Source: JBBKXP01 sp038251315 (GTDB lineage: Bacteria; Pseudomonadota; Alphaproteobacteria; Rhodobacterales; Rhodobacteraceae). From it: 32,252 nt of DNA. A program made the position numbers and the translations under genes. Of this stretch, positions 30,055-32,252 are shown in pieces. Positions within the stretch are counted from its first letter, which is position 1. The number at the start of each line of letters is the position of its first letter. The notes beneath the pieces are model-generated. The model did not search any database. It was not told the DNA's origin and saw only the letters and a list, made by a program, of their open reading frames with translations. The stretch spans positions 1 through 32,252 of the forward strand of contig JBBSBK010000034.1 of assembly GCA_038251315.1 (NCBI GenBank), read 5' to 3'.

Positions 30055-32252
30055 ATGCGCCTTGCCGATATCCGTTCGACATTCCTGAACTACTTCGAGG
30101 TCAACGATCACCGCGTCGTCGCGTCCAGCCCGCTGGTGCCGCGCAACGACCCGACGCTGATGTTTACCAATTCGGGGATGGTGCAATTCAAGAACATGTT
30201 CACCGGGGTCGAAACCCGCGACTACGTCCGCGCCACGACCGCACAAAAATGTGTGCGCGCTGGCGGCAAGCATAACGACCTCGATAACGTCGGCTATACG
30301 GCGCGGCACCATACGTTTTTTGAAATGCTTGGAAATTTCAGCTTTGGCGATTATTTCAAGGAACAGGCGATCGGTTTCGCGTGGGAATTGCTGACCCGCG
30401 ATTTCGGCCTGAACAAGGATAAATTACTGGTCACGGTCTACCATACTGATGACGAGGCGGCGGCCTTCTGGTCCAAGATCGCGGGCCTGCCGGAATCCCG
30501 GATCATCCGCATCGCGACAGACGATAATTTCTGGCGGATGGGTCCGACCGGCCCCTGTGGTCCCTGCACGGAAATATTTTACGACCACGGCGACCACATC
30601 CGGGGCGGCCCGCCGGGCAGTGCCGAAGAGGACGGCGACCGATTCATCGAGATCTGGAACAACGTCTTCATGCAGAACGAACAGTTCGCCGATGGTGCGT
30701 TAAAACCGCTCGACATGCAGTCGATCGACACCGGCATGGGGCTGGAACGGATCGGCGCGCTCTTGCAAGGCAAGCACGACAACTACGACACCGACCTGAT
30801 GCGCGCCCTGATCGAGGCATCGGCACACGCCACCAGCACCGACCCGGACGGCCCCGGCAGGATGCACCACCGGGTGATCGCCGACCACCTGCGGGCCACG
30901 TCGTTCCTGATCGCCGAAGGCGTGCTGCCCGGCAACGAGGGGCGGGCCTATGTCCTGCGCCGGATCATGCGCCGCGCCATGCGCCACGCCCATATGCTGG
31001 GGGCCAAGGACCCGGTGATGTTCAAACTGGTGTCCGAACTGGTGCGCCAGATGGGCGGGGCCTATCCGGAATTAGGGCAAGGTCAGGCGCTGATCACCGA
31101 AACCCTGCAGGCCGAAGAAACCCGGTTCAAGACAACGCTGGATCGCGGACTGAAACTGCTGGACGATGAATTGGGCGGGCTGGCCGATGGGGCCGATCTG
31201 CCGGGTGCGGCGGCGTTCAAGCTTTACGACACTTACGGTTTTCCATTGGACCTGACGCAAGACGCTTTGCGTGAAAAGGGTCGCGCCGTAGACACCGCCG
31301 GGTTCGACACCGCGATGTCGGCACAAAAGGCCAAGGCGCGCGCTGCTTGGGCAGGCACTGGGGAAACCGCTGATGCTGCCGTCTGGTTCGATATCGCCGA
31401 CCAGCACGGGACGACTGATTTTCTCGGGTTCGATACTGAAGTTGCCGAAGGTCAGGTGCTGGCAATCGTCGGGCCGGATGGAACGATGGAATCTGCGGGC
31501 AAGGGGACCAGCGTTCAGATCGTGCTGAACCAGACGCCATTCTACGCTGAATCCGGTGGGCAGGTCGGGGATTCCGGCACGCTGAAAACCCACAGTGGAC
31601 GCGCCGAAATTACCGATACAAAAAAAATGGCTGGCATTTTTGTTCATTTTGTCAAAGTGTTGGAAGGCGATATCAAGGTTGACGATGGTGCCGAACTGAC
31701 CGTCGATCACGCCCGACGCGGGCAAATCCGCGCCAACCATTCCGCCACCCACCTGCTGAACGAGGCGCTGCGCAATGCCCTTGGTGCGCATATCGCGCAA
31801 AAAGGATCGCTCAACGCGCCCGACCGCCTGCGATTTGATTTCAGTCACAACAAGGCGCTGAGCGCGGATGAACTGAAGCGGATCGAGGCGGAAGTAAACG
31901 CGCTGATCCGCCAGAACAGTCCCGTCGACACCCGGATCATGACCCCCGACGACGCCCGCGCGATGGGCGCGCAAGCCCTGTTTGGCGAAAAGTACGGCGA
32001 CGAGGTGCGCGTTGTGTCGATGGGCCGCGCCGAAGGTTCGGGCAAAGGGGCCGATGCGCAGACCTACAGCCTTGAACTTTGCGGTGGCACCCATGTCAGC
32101 CGTCTGGGTGATATTGGCGCGTTCGTCGCCCTTGGTGACGCGGCCAGCAGCGCAGGGGTGCGCCGGATCGAGGCGCTGACCGGACAGGCCGCACTCGACT
32201 ACCTGCGCGAACAGGATTGGCGGTTGGCGCAGGTGGCTCTGACCCTCAAGGC
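30055..32252 (+). CDS. alaS: Alanine--tRNA ligase (3' end beyond the window)
   Basis: The gene begins at ATG 30055 and is open to the last base, giving 732 codons of an enzyme that is normally about 880 residues; the cut is the window edge, not a mutation. It charges tRNA-Ala and edits mischarged Ser and Gly. The N-terminal class II core includes FTNSGMVQFKNMF, HHTFFEMLGNFSFGDYF and DTGMGLERI. The editing domain carries the zinc ligands His562 and His566 (NHSATHLL) and Cys676 and His680 (CGGTHV). Only part of the C-terminal oligomerisation domain is present. No strong ribosome binding site is seen before the ATG. The recA-alaS order is frequent in alphaproteobacteria. Confidence 0.97.
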   Translation, partial: MRLADIRSTFLNYFEVNDHRVVASSPLVPRNDPTLMFTNSGMVQFKNMFTGVETRDYVRATTAQKCVRAGGKHNDLDNVGYTARHHTFFEMLGNFSFGDYFKEQAIGFAWELLTRDFGLNKDKLLVTVYHTDDEAAAFWSKIAGLPESRIIRIATDDNFWRMGPTGPCGPCTEIFYDHGDHIRGGPPGSAEEDGDRFIEIWNNVFMQNEQFADGALKPLDMQSIDTGMGLERIGALLQGKHDNYDTDLMRALIEASAHATSTDPDGPGRMHHRVIADHLRATSFLIAEGVLPGNEGRAYVLRRIMRRAMRHAHMLGAKDPVMFKLVSELVRQMGGAYPELGQGQALITETLQAEETRFKTTLDRGLKLLDDELGGLADGADLPGAAAFKLYDTYGFPLDLTQDALREKGRAVDTAGFDTAMSAQKAKARAAWAGTGETADAAVWFDIADQHGTTDFLGFDTEVAEGQVLAIVGPDGTMESAGKGTSVQIVLNQTPFYAESGGQVGDSGTLKTHSGRAEITDTKKMAGIFVHFVKVLEGDIKVDDGAELTVDHARRGQIRANHSATHLLNEALRNALGAHIAQKGSLNAPDRLRFDFSHNKALSADELKRIEAEVNALIRQNSPVDTRIMTPDDARAMGAQALFGEKYGDEVRVVSMGRAEGSGKGADAQTYSLELCGGTHVSRLGDIGAFVALGDAASSAGVRRIEALTGQAALDYLREQDWRLAQVALTLK

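Noticed and set aside
30055..32252. Truncation of alaS as a real gene defect
   Set aside because: The reading frame is open and motif-complete up to the final base, so the missing C-terminal part is simply outside the window.

Overview
The window looks like chromosomal DNA from an alphaproteobacterium of the order Rhodobacterales (Roseobacter/Rhodobacter group). The evidence is GC-rich coding sequence, a C4-type 5-aminolevulinate synthase, a single-chain siroheme sulfite reductase operon with DUF2849 and DUF934 genes, a GAAC-N7-GAAC SOS box at recA, an FnrL-like site, and the order lon / HU / tRNA-Val / tRNA-Asp. Almost every gene has a recognisable family. There is no phage, transposon, CRISPR array or defence island.

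Layout. (1) 16-5470, minus strand: assimilatory sulfur operon cysG - DUF2849 - sulfite reductase - cysH - DUF934 - ferredoxin/NADP reductase, with a divergent Lrp/AsnC-type regulator at 5608-6069. (2) 6139-7302: a lone cytochrome P450 on the minus strand. (3) 7361-13800: the two-component pair dctB-dctD and the TRAP C4-dicarboxylate transporter dctP-dctQ-dctM. (4) 13803-15663, minus: DUF59 Fe-S assembly protein, IscA-type carrier, TfoX-like protein and tpiA. (5) 15855-20459: tgt, a convergent unknown membrane protein, and lon behind a near-perfect sigma32-type promoter. (6) 20539-22731: a small exported protein with an S74-type chaperone motif, an HU-like protein, two tRNA-Val genes around a decayed histidine-phosphatase pseudogene, and two identical tRNA-Asp genes. 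(7) 22784-28648: M20 dipeptidase, hemA, a RodZ-like protein, ispG and a small sulfotransferase. (8) 28844-32252: recA, then alaS, which runs off the window.

How the genes work together. The sulfur operon encodes APS/PAPS reductase, sulfite reductase, siroheme synthesis, and a likely electron donor (no CysJ flavoprotein is present). DctB/DctD should sense C4-dicarboxylates and control dctPQM. The rest is mainly housekeeping: heme, isoprenoid, Fe-S, tRNA modification, proteolysis and recombination.

The most interesting signal is in the dct region. The DctD-like regulator has lost the Walker A lysine and the whole GAFTGA region needed to engage sigma54. The dctP promoter it presumably controls has two helically phased TGTGCG-N6-CGCACA-type operators, a sigma70-like -35/-10, and no correctly spaced sigma54 element. 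Protein and promoter agree on a sigma54-independent DctD circuit. No wholly new multi-gene system is evident. No stretch longer than 300 bases lacks a gene, RNA or pseudogene.
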